NCBI GenBank assembly: GCA_039720395.1
Contig: CM077829.1
Span: 26,373,842-26,437,841 of the forward strand
Length of the DNA stretch: 64,000 nt
From: Liquidambar formosana
Taxonomy: Eukaryota > Streptophyta > Magnoliopsida > Saxifragales > Altingiaceae
Reading direction: 5' to 3'
The notes under the pieces are model-generated. The model was not told the origin of the DNA. It made no database searches and was given only the letters and a program-made list of their open reading frames with translations. Both the position numbers and the translations under genes were made by a program. Below, in pieces: positions 25,501 to 39,843 of this stretch. Each line of letters opens with the position of its first letter. Positions within the stretch are counted from its first letter, which is position 1.

Positions 25501-28500
25501 ACTTTTGGGATATACCACAATTCAACACTTACTTGACCTTATTTCCAGATTGTCTACATTATGTTTCCAGACAAACGTAGCACAAGCCCAAGCATTAACT
25601 TCTTTAAGTTGGGTTACTTCCCATATCATATCTGATATAATTGGGACAAAACTGGAGTGAACCCTAAATTATCAATATGTAGCAATTTTAAGGTATATCC
25701 TAGATGGATACATTAGTAAAACTCATCATGGATCAAACCATATCTTAATAGGGTTCAATTCGTCCTCTTAGATTCACCATTGAGCTATGGTATTCTAAGA
25801 TGAGTCTACTGTAATTGAATGCATGCTCTACATGACTATATACATCACAATGTATTAGTCAAATTATAAATGTAACTCTTTCACTTCACCAAGTAAAAGA
25901 TGGGTTTGGTCATCTCATAACCAAATCATAATCGTTACATTTAAATGAGAGTCTCTACATCTCTTGTATTCTCGAAATACGTTGCATTCGCTCTAATTAG
26001 TCATTTAAATTCAGAAATCAAATTTCTAGAATGTCTTAAATGACCTAGTTAAGAAATAAGTTCCCAAAATTAATCTAGCAACTCTTGCTCTATTAAAATT
26101 TTTAAAGGTAACTTATTATCTACTTAACTTTCTGCTTCGATTTAGATTACACTAGAATCCAAAGCCAAGAAGCAGAACTAACCAACAATTTAGTTTAGAG
26201 CATGAACCAAAACTTCAAAAGTTTGGTTCTTCTAGGAAGACTGATACTTTATCAAGTTCCCTTTACAATACCTTATGTTTACTACAAAATAATTATATTT
26301 CTTTGTCTTTGACTTTTCAAGACTTGCTTTCCTCTATGCTTCCATTTTAAATCACATCTAGCTTCTCAAGCTATTCTATGTGATTAATCATTTTTCAAAA
26401 GAATGATTATTAATAAACAACTTTTATTACATCCTAGTCCAGAAGAGTCCTTTACGTACTATACTTTAGAGTATATTTACTCACAATACAACCTTTGTAG
26501 GTGATGTAGGACATCAAAGGCACTTGCAATTAACTAATTTTGCTTCTGAAGCTCATTAGTCATAAATACTACATATAGTATGGCAACAAGATGCCAATTG
26601 CGCATAGTGTCTTTTTCTTCTTAGGATTTTTATGGAGGGCCTTTAATAAAAGGCTAATAGCATATAAACAATCTTTTGGAATTGAGAACAATTCTCAATT
26701 TCCTAAGTCAATCAAAGAAATCGGGTTTAGTCAAACTATCAATATCCTATATTAGGAAATAGGGGTTTGAGGGAGTAATTAGGTAATCTACATAAAAAAG
26801 AATATTTCATTTTTATCCATAATGATTGGGTCTTTAATCATATGGTACCTCCCACTTATCAAATTCCATACACCCTCTAATGGAATTCGGAATCTCATTC
26901 TAATGGGGATTGGGGTCCCACTGTGACCTAGAGCCTCACATGTAGTTCTTGACTTCTAACCCACAATAAGAAGACAACTCTTTGTCTATTGCTTCATAAG
27001 CAAGTTCCAATCATTTTGCCTCTAGGGAAATACACCTCACATGGTAGTTTCTTGGAATACTTCCCTAGTTAAGTTAAACACCATCATTCACACAGGTATG
27101 TTTCGCCAAATATATACCTCACATGTTAGTTTCTTGGTATATACCCAGTTTAGGCACCCCATGATATCATATGTGATAGTTTCAAGTAATGTCTTAACTG
27201 GGTAGCTCCTACATGTCTTGCAGCCAGGTACACCATTAAGGGACGTTAGTGATCCTATAATGATGGAAGGCAATGAAGAATTCATTCCCCAATGATTCTC
27301 CATTTCAACTAATATTAAATAAGAGGGGTTTAAAGGGTCTCATCTTAACATGCATCCTATGTATCAAAATTTAAACATATAAATTAGCTATTTATAATAT
27401 ACATCTCATGCTATTATAAATCATACATCGCATGCTATTATAGATACAACATATATAAAGTACCATATTTGATATTAGTCCCTAAGTGAATAGGTAACAT
27501 ATACCAAACTAGGTATTGGAGCTAATACAATACTCATAAATTTAAGCTCCCACTATGATGATTATGGACTTTGAGAGGATTCAATCAAGCCAATAGATTG
27601 AATCCAAGGTCTAGGGGGTGTAGGTGATTGATGATCTCCACCATTGGCTTGTTGGTCTCTACTATTGGCTTGTTGGGCTCCATCATACTCCTTTGGGTCC
27701 ACCATGCTCCTTAGTGCGCTCTCGATTACATAACATTTACATAATATATAGAAGGTACATAAGGGGAATGTGGGGTACATAAGAGAATGATAGAGAAAGA
27801 GGGAATGTGGCATGCAAGCCCCAAATAATAAATTACATCACCACAATAAAATTACAACTCTTGAAAAAGTATTACAACCCATTCATAAGACGCCAATCAC
27901 AATTGGTTTAAGGGGTATAGTCCATAATCATCATCCAAACACATACATACAATCTCATTGCATAATGTAAAGAAAACTGTAAGCATTAAAACATATGGGC
28001 ATTATGGTAATTCTTTTGAATGATTTACATTAATCTCATTAATTCATCCTAATCTTATTAGGTTTTAAACAAAAATATCCATAATTAAATAAAGTCTTAA
28101 CATTTAAGACATTTAGTTTCAATTAATCAAATTAATAGAAACATTAAGTTTCCTAAATAACTCTAATATCCAATATTAGGTTTCCTTATTTAAACAAAAC
28201 AATTTCATTTAATTAAGAATTTCCAGATTTTAATTTAATCCCCAATTGTATTTTAAACCATTTAAAACATTATAAATTAATCAATATTAATTAAATAATT
28301 AACATGGGAATTAATAAAATCAATTAAATGATGAATTAGTGTATTAGGGTTTCCTAAAACCCTAAACCCTAAATGCAAGCCCTAATCATTAAATGCCTTA
28401 TGATGGTCATTTAATGACCAATCATTAAAACCCTAGGTTCATACGGTATTTAATAAAAGGGATTAGGGTTTAATTAATGCCAATAGGGTATTTTACCCTT

Positions 28501-30078
28501 AATAATTACACTAATTAGGGTTATCAAACCCTAACCCTAGACATCATTAATGGTATTAATTATGCCCTAACAATTAATAACCATGATTGGTCATTTAATG
28601 ACCAATCATTAACTCTTAATTAAGGTAATTAATATTCCAATTAGGGTTTTAATTAATGCCATAATGAAATTAGGGTTTCATCATTAACTCAAAATTAGGG
28701 TTTCATCCTTACTCTATGCAGCCGTCACTACCAGGGGCTGCTTGAGCTTGGCTAGGCTGCCATGGCCACCAACGGCTGTGGGAGGCCATGGCCAGCCAAG
28801 GGAGAGGACTACAGGGGTGTGGGACAAGCCCTTGGACACGTGAGAAGAGGGGAGTGGCTGCCATCATCAAGAACAATTAGGGTTTCCAAAACCCATTGTT
28901 GGAGCCATGTTGCAGACCTTCAAGGTCACAATAGCTTCTAAAACCTTATCAATTCGACTCCTCCATTGAAACCAGCTTTTGTATCATGTCCCTACATGAA
29001 ATACCAAACTAAAAGAAGAGGTTTGGATGATCAAATCATCACCAATTGTTCTAAACAATTAAAACAACAGTAGGCTGCCCAGAAATTTACAGCATACTGT
29101 CCATTGTCAGAAATTGATTTAAAACCCAGCAAGATGAATGAATTAGGCTACCAAACAAATTTTCCCAGTATCCTACATGTCTTAGGAAACTAATGCAATT
29201 GGTTTCATGCAATTTGGATTTCCCTAACTCAAGTTCTAATCAAAACTCCATTGATGACTTTTCTGCAGAAAAATTCTGCTATGCTGTTCATGAAAAATTT
29301 TCAAACTTTTTGAATCTTTTTCCATCAAAACCTTTTTGAAACTTAAAGAAAATCATATATACATTTATATATGATCCTACAATGATTTTGCATCATAAAT
29401 ACAGCAGCTTTAATTAGAATTAATTGCAAGAACCTTAGGGTTCTAAAACCCAATTCAGCTCCATGGTGTTCTTCTCCTTCTTCCTTCTGTTCTAGCATCT
29501 TAATCCACTTATGATGCATCTAAATGCTTGGGAACCTTTCCCTACCATGTCTAGAACATAACCCAAGTGGTGCCAACCATTGCCATGCCTTTGATCTCCA
29601 TCAATAACTCAAAGTTGTGGCTATTGCATCATTCCCGAGCAACACTGTCTTTCCAGACAGCCTGTAGTAAAAATTCATAACTTTCACTACAGAACTCGGA
29701 TTGACGCACCGTTTGTTGGGTTGGAAAGCTTATTCAAAGATCTTTCCAACCATATATGGCTCAAAAATTTTGGAGAAGAACTCTGAATTCGGCATGCAAA
29801 CAAGATGACGGTTTTTCATGGCTACCATGAAAACTGTTCACAACAGTTTTATAAAACCCTAGTTTCTTTTCTCTCCAAACTCAAACCCTATGCAACCTAT
29901 TGCATCCGTGGCTACACTTAACCATCAATAAGAAGAGGAGTAGAAGAGAATTGACCTAGGGTTCCAAACCCTAGGTTCAGCCATGGATAACCAATTATGC
30001 AGAAAATTTCCAGATTTTAAATCATTCAACTTCACCATAATTACCAGCCCATATGTATTTTGTATTATGCATAATCAT
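25501..30078 (-). other. Copia internal region, 5' two thirds, no clear gene
   Basis: This is AT-rich with no ORF I can defend. Short duplications occur, for example CATCTCATGCTATTATAAAT at 27404 and a near copy at 27428, and an ACATGTGAGGTATAT-type repeat near 27010-27120. A minus-strand ORF at about 27562-27702 (MVDPKEYDG...) does not resemble a copia gag. The segment 28700-29990 is probably the leader. Short direct repeats around TTTAATGACCAATCATTAA occur near 28400-28610. Confidence 0.5.
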
Positions 30079-30098
30079 GGCTCTGATACCACTATTGG

Positions 30099-33079
30099 TG
30101 TGAACCCATGAAAAAGCGCGGAGCCCACAAGGGTTTGGCAAATGATAATAGGTATGAAAGACACAAACAAAAAGGGAGTCGCCACCTCATTTTTAGGGAA
30201 AAGAGGAAAACCACAAAAATGTTTTATTTTCAAAACCACATGACTCCATTAAAGGAAAAACAAAGTCTTTGAAACCAGAAAATTGGATCCGGGGCTAAGT
30301 TACGACGTGGGAAGGTTCTGGGCAAAAGCCCATAGGCACCCACATCGCCCGTTGGTCTCTTAATTTAATTGGGCTAACTTAAGATCTTTTCCAGTCAAAT
30401 ATCATCATATATCATCACAAGGCAGCATGCATATCATATATTCCATCCAATCATTTCATGCACAATCACTCAAATAAAACAAATCAGAAAAAAAGAAAAG
30501 AAAAGAAGCCTAGGATACTTGGATCCTAGAACGGACTTGAGCCTCACAAAGAGCGCCTACATACCATGCAATGAAATACATGGATCAAGTCCACGTAGTT
30601 CGAAAAGAAGGGTTACAACCTAATACAAACCTATGGTAAATACCCTAGGTTTCCTCATTTGAAAATACATTGATTTAATCCAAAACTGAAAACTTCCACA
30701 AGAGGAAAACTTGATAAAAACCAGAATTTATTATTGAAGGAAACCCTTGATAATTACCATAAGCTTGTATTAAGAAGTAACCCTAGGAGGGAGAAGAGAA
30801 AAGAAAGAAAAAGAAAGGTGAATTGGGGCACCTTCAAATCCTACTTACCTGAGCGCACAAGCTCCTAGCATTAGCCATTTCAGACCATAGCAGCCCTATT
30901 TGCAATAGGACAAGCATTGTACCTGTTTGCACCCTTACAAGTGCACACAATCATGCAAAGAAAGCAATATGCAAATCTGGACAGAACCTTGACAAGGCCT
31001 AAAATCATCCATTTATCATGCAAACAACAAGAATAATGAATAACTAAAGGCTCTAACTCAATCCTACATGCAATGACTCGACTAACATGCATAAAAACCT
31101 ACCAAAGACACACTAACAAGCAGCTAAGACTCCAATAATATCAATAACATGATACAAAGCACAATCTAACAAAAAAGATGATATTTTATGTAAAATATGA
31201 AAATAGGCCTCCCTACGCGAGCTTTCTTAAGCGAAACTATCCTAAGATAATTTCACGTAAAAAAGTCGTTATGGGAGGTGCAATCAGCATATCCTACGTA
31301 AAATATATACCCTAGAACACAATAGAAGTGATTTCATGCTTAAACACATCACAGAAGACTCTCATGCAAACCTCACTCAATGAAAAAGATAATTATCCTT
31401 AAAAAAAGGATAATATCTCAAAAACCCTATAAAATATATGAATGCAAACCTAGCATAATTCAACTATATGCAGCATATAGAATGACTATGATGAGCAACA
31501 ACTCAAAAGCTAAGCTAAGCATGCTTTAAGACCTATGCGATTCAGGGTTATCGAAACCCTAATCTCACAACTATGCATTAAAACCTATGAAACGACTCTA
31601 AGACATGCTCAAATTATCATGAATATCATTCATATAGCATATATTGACTAACAAGAACATCAACTCATGATAATAATCACAGCAACCTAAACATGTGAAC
31701 TATGCATGATTTAAGAAGATAGAACGAATAAGGCTATCAAATCCTTGGTAAACCAAGGATTATTAGGCATATAAAGCCATGAACTATCCTAAAATCATTC
31801 ATATAACATCACATAAATATTGAATTCCATCCATAAGAAGAACAATCTCGTGCACCATAACTATCTTAAAAGAAGAAGAAGAAAGAGAAGAAGGAGAAGC
31901 AGAAATTTATGTTCAGCATTAAAGGGATAGGCTTACCTCTTATAGACTCTTCCTTGTCTTCAAACCTCTTGTTTCCTTGCTTGTTTGGGGTTGAAGAGCC
32001 TCCTCTTGAAGTCCTTCTAGCTCTCCAAACTCGTAGCTCCCTCTCTCTCTAAGTGTAAAGTGCAATTAACCTCCTTCTATGTGCTGAATATCATGTCCTT
32101 TATATAGAGAACTGACCCCCTAAACCAATGGCTAGGATTAATTCATTAAATAATGATCCTAGGGCTATTAGAGACTCTCTTGGTGCTCAAACAACTCAAA
32201 CCTACACACTCCTAAGCTCAGACAAGTTGTTTTGGCGGAGGAAACCGTCAAAAGAGGGAAAGAAGAGTCAGAGTTTGACTTAAAGAAGGATTCCTAGGGT
32301 GACCAACTAGGCCTGGACGGTTAGCCGTCTGGGCTTGGACGGCTGACCGTCCAGCCCCGGACGGTTACCCGAGGGTCCTCTATTTCCGCTTCAGTTTTGA
32401 CTTCTACTTGCTTCAGAAGTCCTAAAATCTTCAAATTAAGTCCGATTTTGACGAAATAAAAGCCAAAACGACCGTGTTTCGAAGGGGAACACATTTTTAG
32501 GCATTTTAGGACAAAAATCCTCAACCATGGGTGCATGGTTAGGTTTTACAAAGGTGGTTAACCATGGTGCTTCACCGTCGCTAAGCTGGGTTTGTACACA
32601 AGGTCGAACCGAATGCTTTCCCAATCGAAAATTGATCTTTCTAAACATGTTTAGGACATAAATAAAGTCCAATTGAAGTTAAATGAGAAAAAATTGATTG
32701 GGTCTTATGAGTCAATTTGAGCAAACCAAGAAAGGGTCTTTTAGCCAACCCGAACCATTACGAGCCGAATTGATCTTAAACCATTAATTCATGAAATTGA
32801 ACCTATATATGGACTCTATATAACCATATGAACTCAATGGAATGACTCGGAATTCATTCCAAAGTCAAATGGAAAATATACGGCCTAAAAGACGATTATG
32901 CCCTTTAAGTCGCAAAAGTTCTTATTGACTATCGAAATGAACTTCAAATCACTTCAAAATTCATAAACATGATACTCAATACCATAGAAACTCAATGCAA
33001 AAGACTAGACTCAAAAAGGACTCAAAATCTTACATGAAATGATATGTCCTAGCTAAGGTGACAAAAATGGGGTGTGACA
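30099..33079 (-). mobile_element. Solo T1d LTR inside copia 5' LTR, TSD ATTGG
   Basis: On the minus strand it runs TGTCACACCCC...GGGTTCACA, flanked by ATTGG at 30094-30098 and 33080-33084. It is 2981 bp long. It has a diverged GC dyad (32294-32373) 188 bases from a TATATAAA box at 32106, and a leader stem-loop at 30304-30346 whose inner arms are TGGG/CCCA. It landed six bases inside the end of the copia LTR. Confidence 0.92.
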
Positions 33080-34731
33080 ATTGGTAATCGAACAAGAGGG
33101 AAAAATAGAAGTGCGGAATATAAAAATTTTTCTTACGATTCCCAATCCCATGAATCTAACTATGCATAACACAAAATCAAACCCTAACTACAAAAAGGGT
33201 TAGAACACTTACAGAATTTTTGTCTTCTCCTTTTTGCTCCAAGCTTTGATTCCGAACAGCAGTGAATGAGCAGCCCAAGTGTGCTGCCTCTAACGGTATC
33301 CACACCTAGCTAGAGCTTCAAGTCCTTTCCTCCTTTTCCTTGTTGTTGCTAGTATAGGAGAAGAGAGGAGAGAGAGAGAGGGAGGCTGGAATTTTTAGCC
33401 AGCCCTTTGGGGAGTTGAACTTGTTGTGATGTCATTACATCACACTACATATATATAGTCCACCAAGGAGGGGCCGGCCATGAGGGAGAACCCACTTAGG
33501 GTTTTATGTAATTACTATTAATTACACAATAACCCCTCTTAATTATATCATATATAAATTTGGCCTTAAAGAACTATTCTTTATGCACTCATACCCTTTC
33601 TCTCATAGACTTTAAAGCTCATCTTGCATGATCAGTGTGTGACCCATTGGGTTCACGTCATCAAGTAGTAGGAATAGCACGAGGTGTGCACAATGGAACT
33701 CTTTCCATTTAGGGTCTAATTGGAACTCCTTCCAATTCCCTAATTGATTATAACTCACTTATATCAATTAGGGCTTCTACTAACCATAAGTAACACCTAG
33801 CATATGGCTCATGGTGTGGTCCTTAATGAGGTGAATAGTCATTTACAAAGAACCCTTCTATTATAGTTTATATGTTACAATTGCATCCTTCCTTCAACAC
33901 AATGTCTCCAATTGAACTAATAGGACATGGAAGTCTGTCAAGTCCCTAGTTCAATTAATTTATACTCATTCATAGATATCAACTCATTGATGAACTCATG
34001 AAACTCTTTTCATATTCATCCTACCATGGCCATGGATTTAATGAGTTATATTATGAATGCTATATGAGACATTCTCTCTCTTTTTCTTGAGAGTGATGGA
34101 TCCCTTGTTGATCACTCACATGCCTTCATACACATAGCAGTAGGGCCAATGAACACCTTTGCAGACCCCTAAATAGGATCTGCACTTAGTGTTATCAAAT
34201 TTCTAAAGCTACATGCATAAGACAACTATGGTGTCTCAGGTTTAAGGATTACTTATACCATTATAACAATGAGAAACTGATTGACAAGCAGGATAAAACT
34301 CCATTCAGTTTATCTCATATCTTTGGTCACATTCAGTGTACCTATTCTCATAATAGGCACCCACTTATTGGTTGTAGTGTCTCCACACAAATAGCTTGCG
34401 ACTAGCTATCCTCTTATAGAGTCAACCTAACAAGTGCTTGTCCTATGGTTCATTACTTTCCATCATAGTGAACCTTCAACTAGGAATGCTTTAGGAGTTT
34501 AGTACAGAGATATATCTATAGTCTCAAAATTACAACTCTTTGTAATTCCATGTTCTCAACTCTAACTCCATGGACATATTATGTAAATATAAATGATGCA
34601 TATAAACATAATAGAATAAGCCCTTTTATTAAAATCAATAATAAATGTGACATACATAAATGAAATCAAATGATTGTTCCTAATCTCTAAACAATCATCT
34701 CTATGATTGGCTCTAGGGCATAATCCTAATA

Positions 34732-35187
34732 GAAGAGTTGGCACTTATGACACTTCTTGACATGGGCATTGCAATCCCTTTCCATTGTAGACCAGTAGTA
34801 CCCTAGCCTCATGATTTTCTTAACCAGCATGTATCCATTCATGTGTGAAAACCCCACTCCTTTGTGAATTTCTTCGATGAGTTTTCTAGCTTCTTCCTCC
34901 GTGACACACAGCAAGTGAATCCCGTCGTAAGACCTCCGATACAGTTTCCCGCATACCATATAATGGCTTGCCAATCTCCTCAATGTTCATCTGTCCACAC
35001 GAGATGCCTCCTCTGGATATTCCCTTTCCTCGATGAGCCTCCTTATGTCATAAAACCAGGGGTGATTATCTATTATCTCCCCTTCTCGGATAGAATAGTA
35101 ATAAACGAGTTTCTCTCTGCACTCAATCACGAGCGATTTCAAATTTCCTCCATCTAGTATCTCCACCATTAAAGCAAGAGTTCTAGG
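34732..35187 (-). pseudogene. E4 pol fragment: linker and integrase zinc-binding part
   Basis: Minus-strand reading gives LALMVEI, the HPWFYDIRRLIEEREYPEEAS linker, LYRRSYDGIHLLCVTEEEA and the HHCC region ending at CHKCQLF. It matches E1 1-380 and E6. It is cut on one side by the copia element and on the other by the E5 LTR. Two reading frames are used, so a small indel near 34985 is likely. Confidence 0.88.
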
Positions 35188-37904
35188 TGTGAACCCCGGA
35201 AATTGGGCCCACGAGGATTTGGCAAAAAGAAAATACTTGTTTAAAAAGAAAAGAAAAGGAGTTGCCACCTTATTTTTTAAAGGAAACAAGGAAAACCCTA
35301 AAAACAATTTGTTTTAAGAAAACAATTTGAATGACTCCATGTTTAAAAAGGAAAGGCAAAAACAAGTCTTTTGGAAACCAAAGAAATTGGGGATTCGGAG
35401 GCTAAGTTATGACATGGGAAGGTTCTAGGGGAAGCCTATAGGCACCCATGTCACCCTTTCGGTCTCTCGGTTTATTTAGGCTAAATTAAGATCTTTTCCA
35501 GATATCATCACAGGACAGCATGCATATCATATATTCCATTCATCCATCCATGCATAATAAGCAAATAAAAATAAAACAAAAAATAAAGAAAAGAAGAAAA
35601 GAAACCTAGGATACTTAGATCCTAGAACGGACTTGAGCCTCACGAAGAGCGCCTACGTACCATGCAGCGAAATATATGGATCAAAGTCCACGTAGTTTGA
35701 TTAGGAATAGGGTTAAATCCTAATATAAACCTATGGTAAAAACCCTAGGTTTCCTTATTTGAAAAAGAGTTGAATATGATAGATAAACCAAGTTTGAATT
35801 TAGAAAGAATTCCACAAGTTGGAAATTTTGATAAAAAACAAGATTTTATTGGTTAAGGAAACCTTTGATTAAAACCATAAACTCATATTAAAAATTAACC
35901 CTAGGAGGAAGAAGAGAAAGAATAAAGAAGAGAGGCAAATTGGGGCACCTTCACACCCACTTACTTGAGCGCAATAGCTCCAAGCATTAGAAATTTCAAA
36001 CAATAGCAGCCCTATTTGCCATAGGACAATTACCACACCTATTTGCACCCTTACACGTGCTCAAAACCATGCAAACACAATGATATATAAATCTGGACAG
36101 AATAGTATTATGGCCTAATATCATCCACTCAACATGCTGACAACAAAAACAGTGAACAATAATAAGCTCTAACACAATCCTAGAACCATATCATGCATAA
36201 AAACCCTAAAATGAACTATATAAATGCAAAAATATCATAGTTATTCTATATTCAAAACATATACAGCAACTATGAAAAAAAATCAATAAAAAAGCCTAAA
36301 CTAACATGCTGTATGAAACTATCCTAAAACAAGGACACTAAAAACCCTAAACTCACAAATATGCTTGAAAACACACAAAAAAAACTCTAAACATGCTAAA
36401 ATCAAACTAAACAGAACCTAAACCATGCATATTAACTAACTAAAGCAATTGAACATGATAAAAATCCTAACATGCAATGACACTATTCTAAAACAAGGAC
36501 AACAGAAGAACTAGAATCACAACTATGCATTAAGACCTATGAACTAACTCTAAAGCATGCAAAACTCATCATGGACATCATTAGTATCACATGTATTAAC
36601 TAATAGAAACTTCAATCCATGGTAGAAATCATAAGCATTGCATGCAATAAAGCCAACCTAGGAGAGAATCCTAATTTAAGCCTGTGTAGAAAGGAAGAAT
36701 ACCTTAGGAAAGCCCTCATTGCTGCTGTATAGACTCTCCTCTTGACTTGTGGATGACTTGAATCAAAGTTCTCCAAGGCTACAGTAGGTACTCTAGTTCT
36801 CCTTCAAGTCTCTCTCTCTTATTCTCTCTCAATCACTCAAGTTTTAATGCATAAAGTGGCTCCCAATTGTCTCTAATTGCCTCCCCTTTGTGCTGAAGTA
36901 TAGTGGGGTATTTATAGAGTTCACTTAGGATAAACCAATGACTGGGATTAAAACCCAAGAAAATAATCCAAGGGCTATTAGAGACCCCCTTGGGGATTAA
37001 GTAACTCAGGAGTTACCAAAAATTAGAAGGAAACTTGTCCAAAAGAGCCCAAATACGTCAAAATAGGAAGAAGTTCGCTTCAGCAAGGAAGTATAGTGAA
37101 AATAGGAAAGTGGTCTCGGGTGACCACCAGGGCCTGGGTGGCTAGCCACCTGGGCCCAGGCGGCTAGCCGCCCGGGGCTGGGTGGTCACTCGAGCCCACT
37201 TCTGATTTTTAGCCTATTATGACTCTTAATCCTTCTAGAAGTGTTTCAGGGGGCAAATTAAGTCCGATTTTGATGAAACAAAAGCCAAAACAATTATGTT
37301 TCGATGAGGAATACATTTTTGAACATTTTAGGGTGACAACCACTAACCATGGGGGCATGGTTAGGTTTGACAAAGGCGGTTAACCACTATGCTCTACGTT
37401 TGCTAAGCATTGGTATGCACATAGGATCAAACCAAATGCTTTCCATATCAAAATTAAACTTTCTAAAACACTTTTAGGGATAAAATGATGACTAATTAAA
37501 GTCAATTTGAAAAGATTTGATTGGTAATTGTGAGTCAATTAGAGCTAACCCAAAGGAGGGTCAATTAACCAACTTGAACCACATCAAGCCATTTTAATCC
37601 CGAGCCATTGATTCATCAAATTGAACCTAAAAATACCTCATATGCATCCATATGAACTCCAATTGACAAATTAGAGATCATTTCAAGGTCAAATGAAAAG
37701 TTTGGGACTTAAAAGACGATTATGCCCCTCAAGTCACAAAAGCTCTTATTATCCCTCAAGATCAACTCCAAATTGAACCAAAATTCATATCCATTGTCCT
37801 TGTGACCCTAGAAAACTAATGCAAGTGACTAGACTCAAAAACAAAACAAAAACATGCATGAAATGATGAGCCCTAGTAAGGTGGTACAAAAATGGGGTGT
37901 GACA
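35188..37904 (-). mobile_element. E5 3' LTR (T1a), 2717 bp
   Basis: Its borders match the other T1 LTRs, and E5 PPT and internal sequence follow at 37905. The GC dyad is at 37115-37194, 199 bases from TATAAATA (minus strand, 36916). The leader stem-loop is at 35411-35452. It interrupts E4 pol. The far end of E5 is off the window, so the target duplication is unseen. Confidence 0.92.
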
Positions 37905-39370
37905 GAAGCCCCTCATTGGCGAACAAGTTACACTTGTAAACCAATGATAAAGAACAACCCATTTTTGCCAAGAAAGTCTAGAGAAATCACACACTGACAG
38001 CAATAGTGATAGGAGGTTGAAAACCTAGGAAAATAAAGAAGTGCACTCAAGTCATGAGTATACTTAAACCAGTAGAGGTTGAGAGTTGACAAGAGAAGCA
38101 TATTCAAGCCACTATGAATGAACATACTTTTGAAATGGAAAGATATATTCAAGTCACGAATATATTTAACCAAGTGATTGAGAATGAGATCTGAGGAGCA
38201 TATTCAAGGAATACACTTTTGAAATGGAGAAATATATTCAAGTCACAAAAATATTTAACCAAGTAATTGAAAGATGCTGAGAAGTATACTCAAGTGATGA
38301 GTATACTTTTGAAATAGAGAAATATATTCAGGTCACGAATATATTTAACCAAGTGATTGAAAAAGATTGAGAAGTACATTCAAGTGATGAACATACCTTT
38401 GAAATGGAGAAATATATTCAAGCGACGAATATTTTTAACCAAGTAATTGAAAAAAACTGAGAAGTACATTCAAGGAATGAACGTACTTTTGAAATGAAAA
38501 AATATATTCAAGCGATGAATATATTTAACCAAGTAATTGAACAATGATCTGAGAAGTATACTCAAGTGATGAGCATACCTTCGAAATGGAGAAATATATT
38601 CAAGTGATGAATATATTTAACCAAGTAAGTGACAATGATCTGAGAAGTATGTTCAAGTGATGAACATACCTTGGAAATATATTCAAGTGATGAATATATT
38701 TAACCAAGTAAGTGACAATGATCTGAGAAGTATGTTCAAGTGATGAACATACCTTTGAAATGGAGAAATATATTCAAGTGATGAATATATTTAACCAAGT
38801 AAGTGACAATGAACTGAGAAGTATGTTCAAGTGATGAACATACTTTTGAAATGGAGAAATATATTCATGTGATGAATATATTTAACCAAGTAAGTGACAA
38901 TGAACTGAGAAGTATGTTCAAGTGATGAACACACCATTGAAATGGAGAAATATATTCATGTGATGAATATATTTAACCAAGTAAGTGACAATGAGCTGAG
39001 AAGTATGTTCAAGTGATGAACATACCTTTGAAATGGAGAAATATATTCAAGTGATGAATATATTTAACCAAGTAAGTGACAATGAACTGAGAAGTATGTT
39101 CGAGTGATGAACATACCTTTGAAATGGAGAAATATATTCAAGTGATGAATATATTTAACCAAGTAAGATAGAGAATAATCTGAGAAGTATGTTCAAGTGA
39201 TGAACATATCTTTGAAATGGAGAAATATATTCAAGCGATGAATATATTTAACCAAGTAAAATAGAGAATGAGGATTTGAAACTGGGAAACATATTCAAAG
39301 GGTGAATACACTTTTGAAATGGAAAAATTTATCCAAGTGATGAATATATTCAACCAAATGGGATGGAAAA
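37905..39370 (-). repeat. E5 pre-PPT hairpin and hairpin tandem array
   Basis: The hairpin at 37914-37946 has arms CATTGG/CCAATG and ACAAGT/ACTTGT. It is followed by about 14 units of the 90-base repeat. Loops on this strand read AGTGA or AGCGA. The units near 38640-39180 are very alike, which suggests recent expansion. Confidence 0.88.
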
Positions 39371-39642
39371 TCAAGATTTGAAATGGGAATATATGATCAA
39401 TTTATCAAGATTGAACAAACATGGTGCAAGGGGAAAGTGCCTTAACACATTGTCACTTGAGTTGGCATGGCACAGGGGAAATATATTCAACCCTTTTGAA
39501 CATAAAATCAATTCAAGGAATTGATTTCAAGATGAAATATGTTTGATTTTAGGCTCAAAAAGTGTTGAATACCTCATTTGGAAGGAGGTTTAATCATGCG
39601 TCAAGGCGAGACAAAGCGAGGAACAAAGCCAAAACAAGGTGG

Positions 39643-39795
39643 CTTGGGTAACCACCAAGCCTCGGCAGGCTAGCTGCCCAAGCCTGGGTGGTCACCCGAG
39701 CCCGAAGCGGAAATCCCACTTCAAATAGGAAACTTCCTATTTTGACGGGTTTTCTCCTTCTAGAACTCGGATTTGTGACCTTTTCCCTATAAAAA
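39643..39795 (+). promoter_or_regulatory. E5 gene B promoter with chimeric GC dyad
   Basis: The block at 39643-39700 has one palindromic core. Its left half resembles the gene A block and its right half the gene B block of E1. TATAAAAA starts at 39788, 88 bases from the block and 56 before the ATG. Left of the block the sequence matches the region upstream of gene A, so gene A (about 3.2 kb in E1) is deleted here. Confidence 0.7.
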
Positions 39796-39843
39796 CACAT
39801 CCAAGGGGTTCCTAAACCTACTTGTATTCATTCATTGGAGATT

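Larger units (their letters stand above)
22229..34731 (-). mobile_element. Decayed Ty1/copia element
   Basis: The 3' LTR is 22229-23886 (1658 bp). The PPT follows at 23887 (GTGGGAGAT on the minus strand). The internal region is 23887-30092, with a primer-binding site TGGTATCAGAGCC (minus strand, 30079-30091) that fits initiator tRNA-Met. The 5' LTR is 30093-30098 plus 33085-34731, split by a solo T1d LTR. The LTRs run TGTTAGGATT...TTCCCAACA. Flanks do not give a target duplication (ATACT on the left, GAAGA on the right). Pol is heavily decayed. Confidence 0.88.

Noticed and set aside
27562..27813. 83-codon minus-strand ORF as copia gag
   Set aside because: There is no zinc knuckle or gag-like pattern; it is too short and lies in a decayed region.
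30079..30091. Possible tRNA gene at the tRNA-Met-like sequence
   Set aside because: Only the 13-base primer-binding site is present, with no cloverleaf around it.
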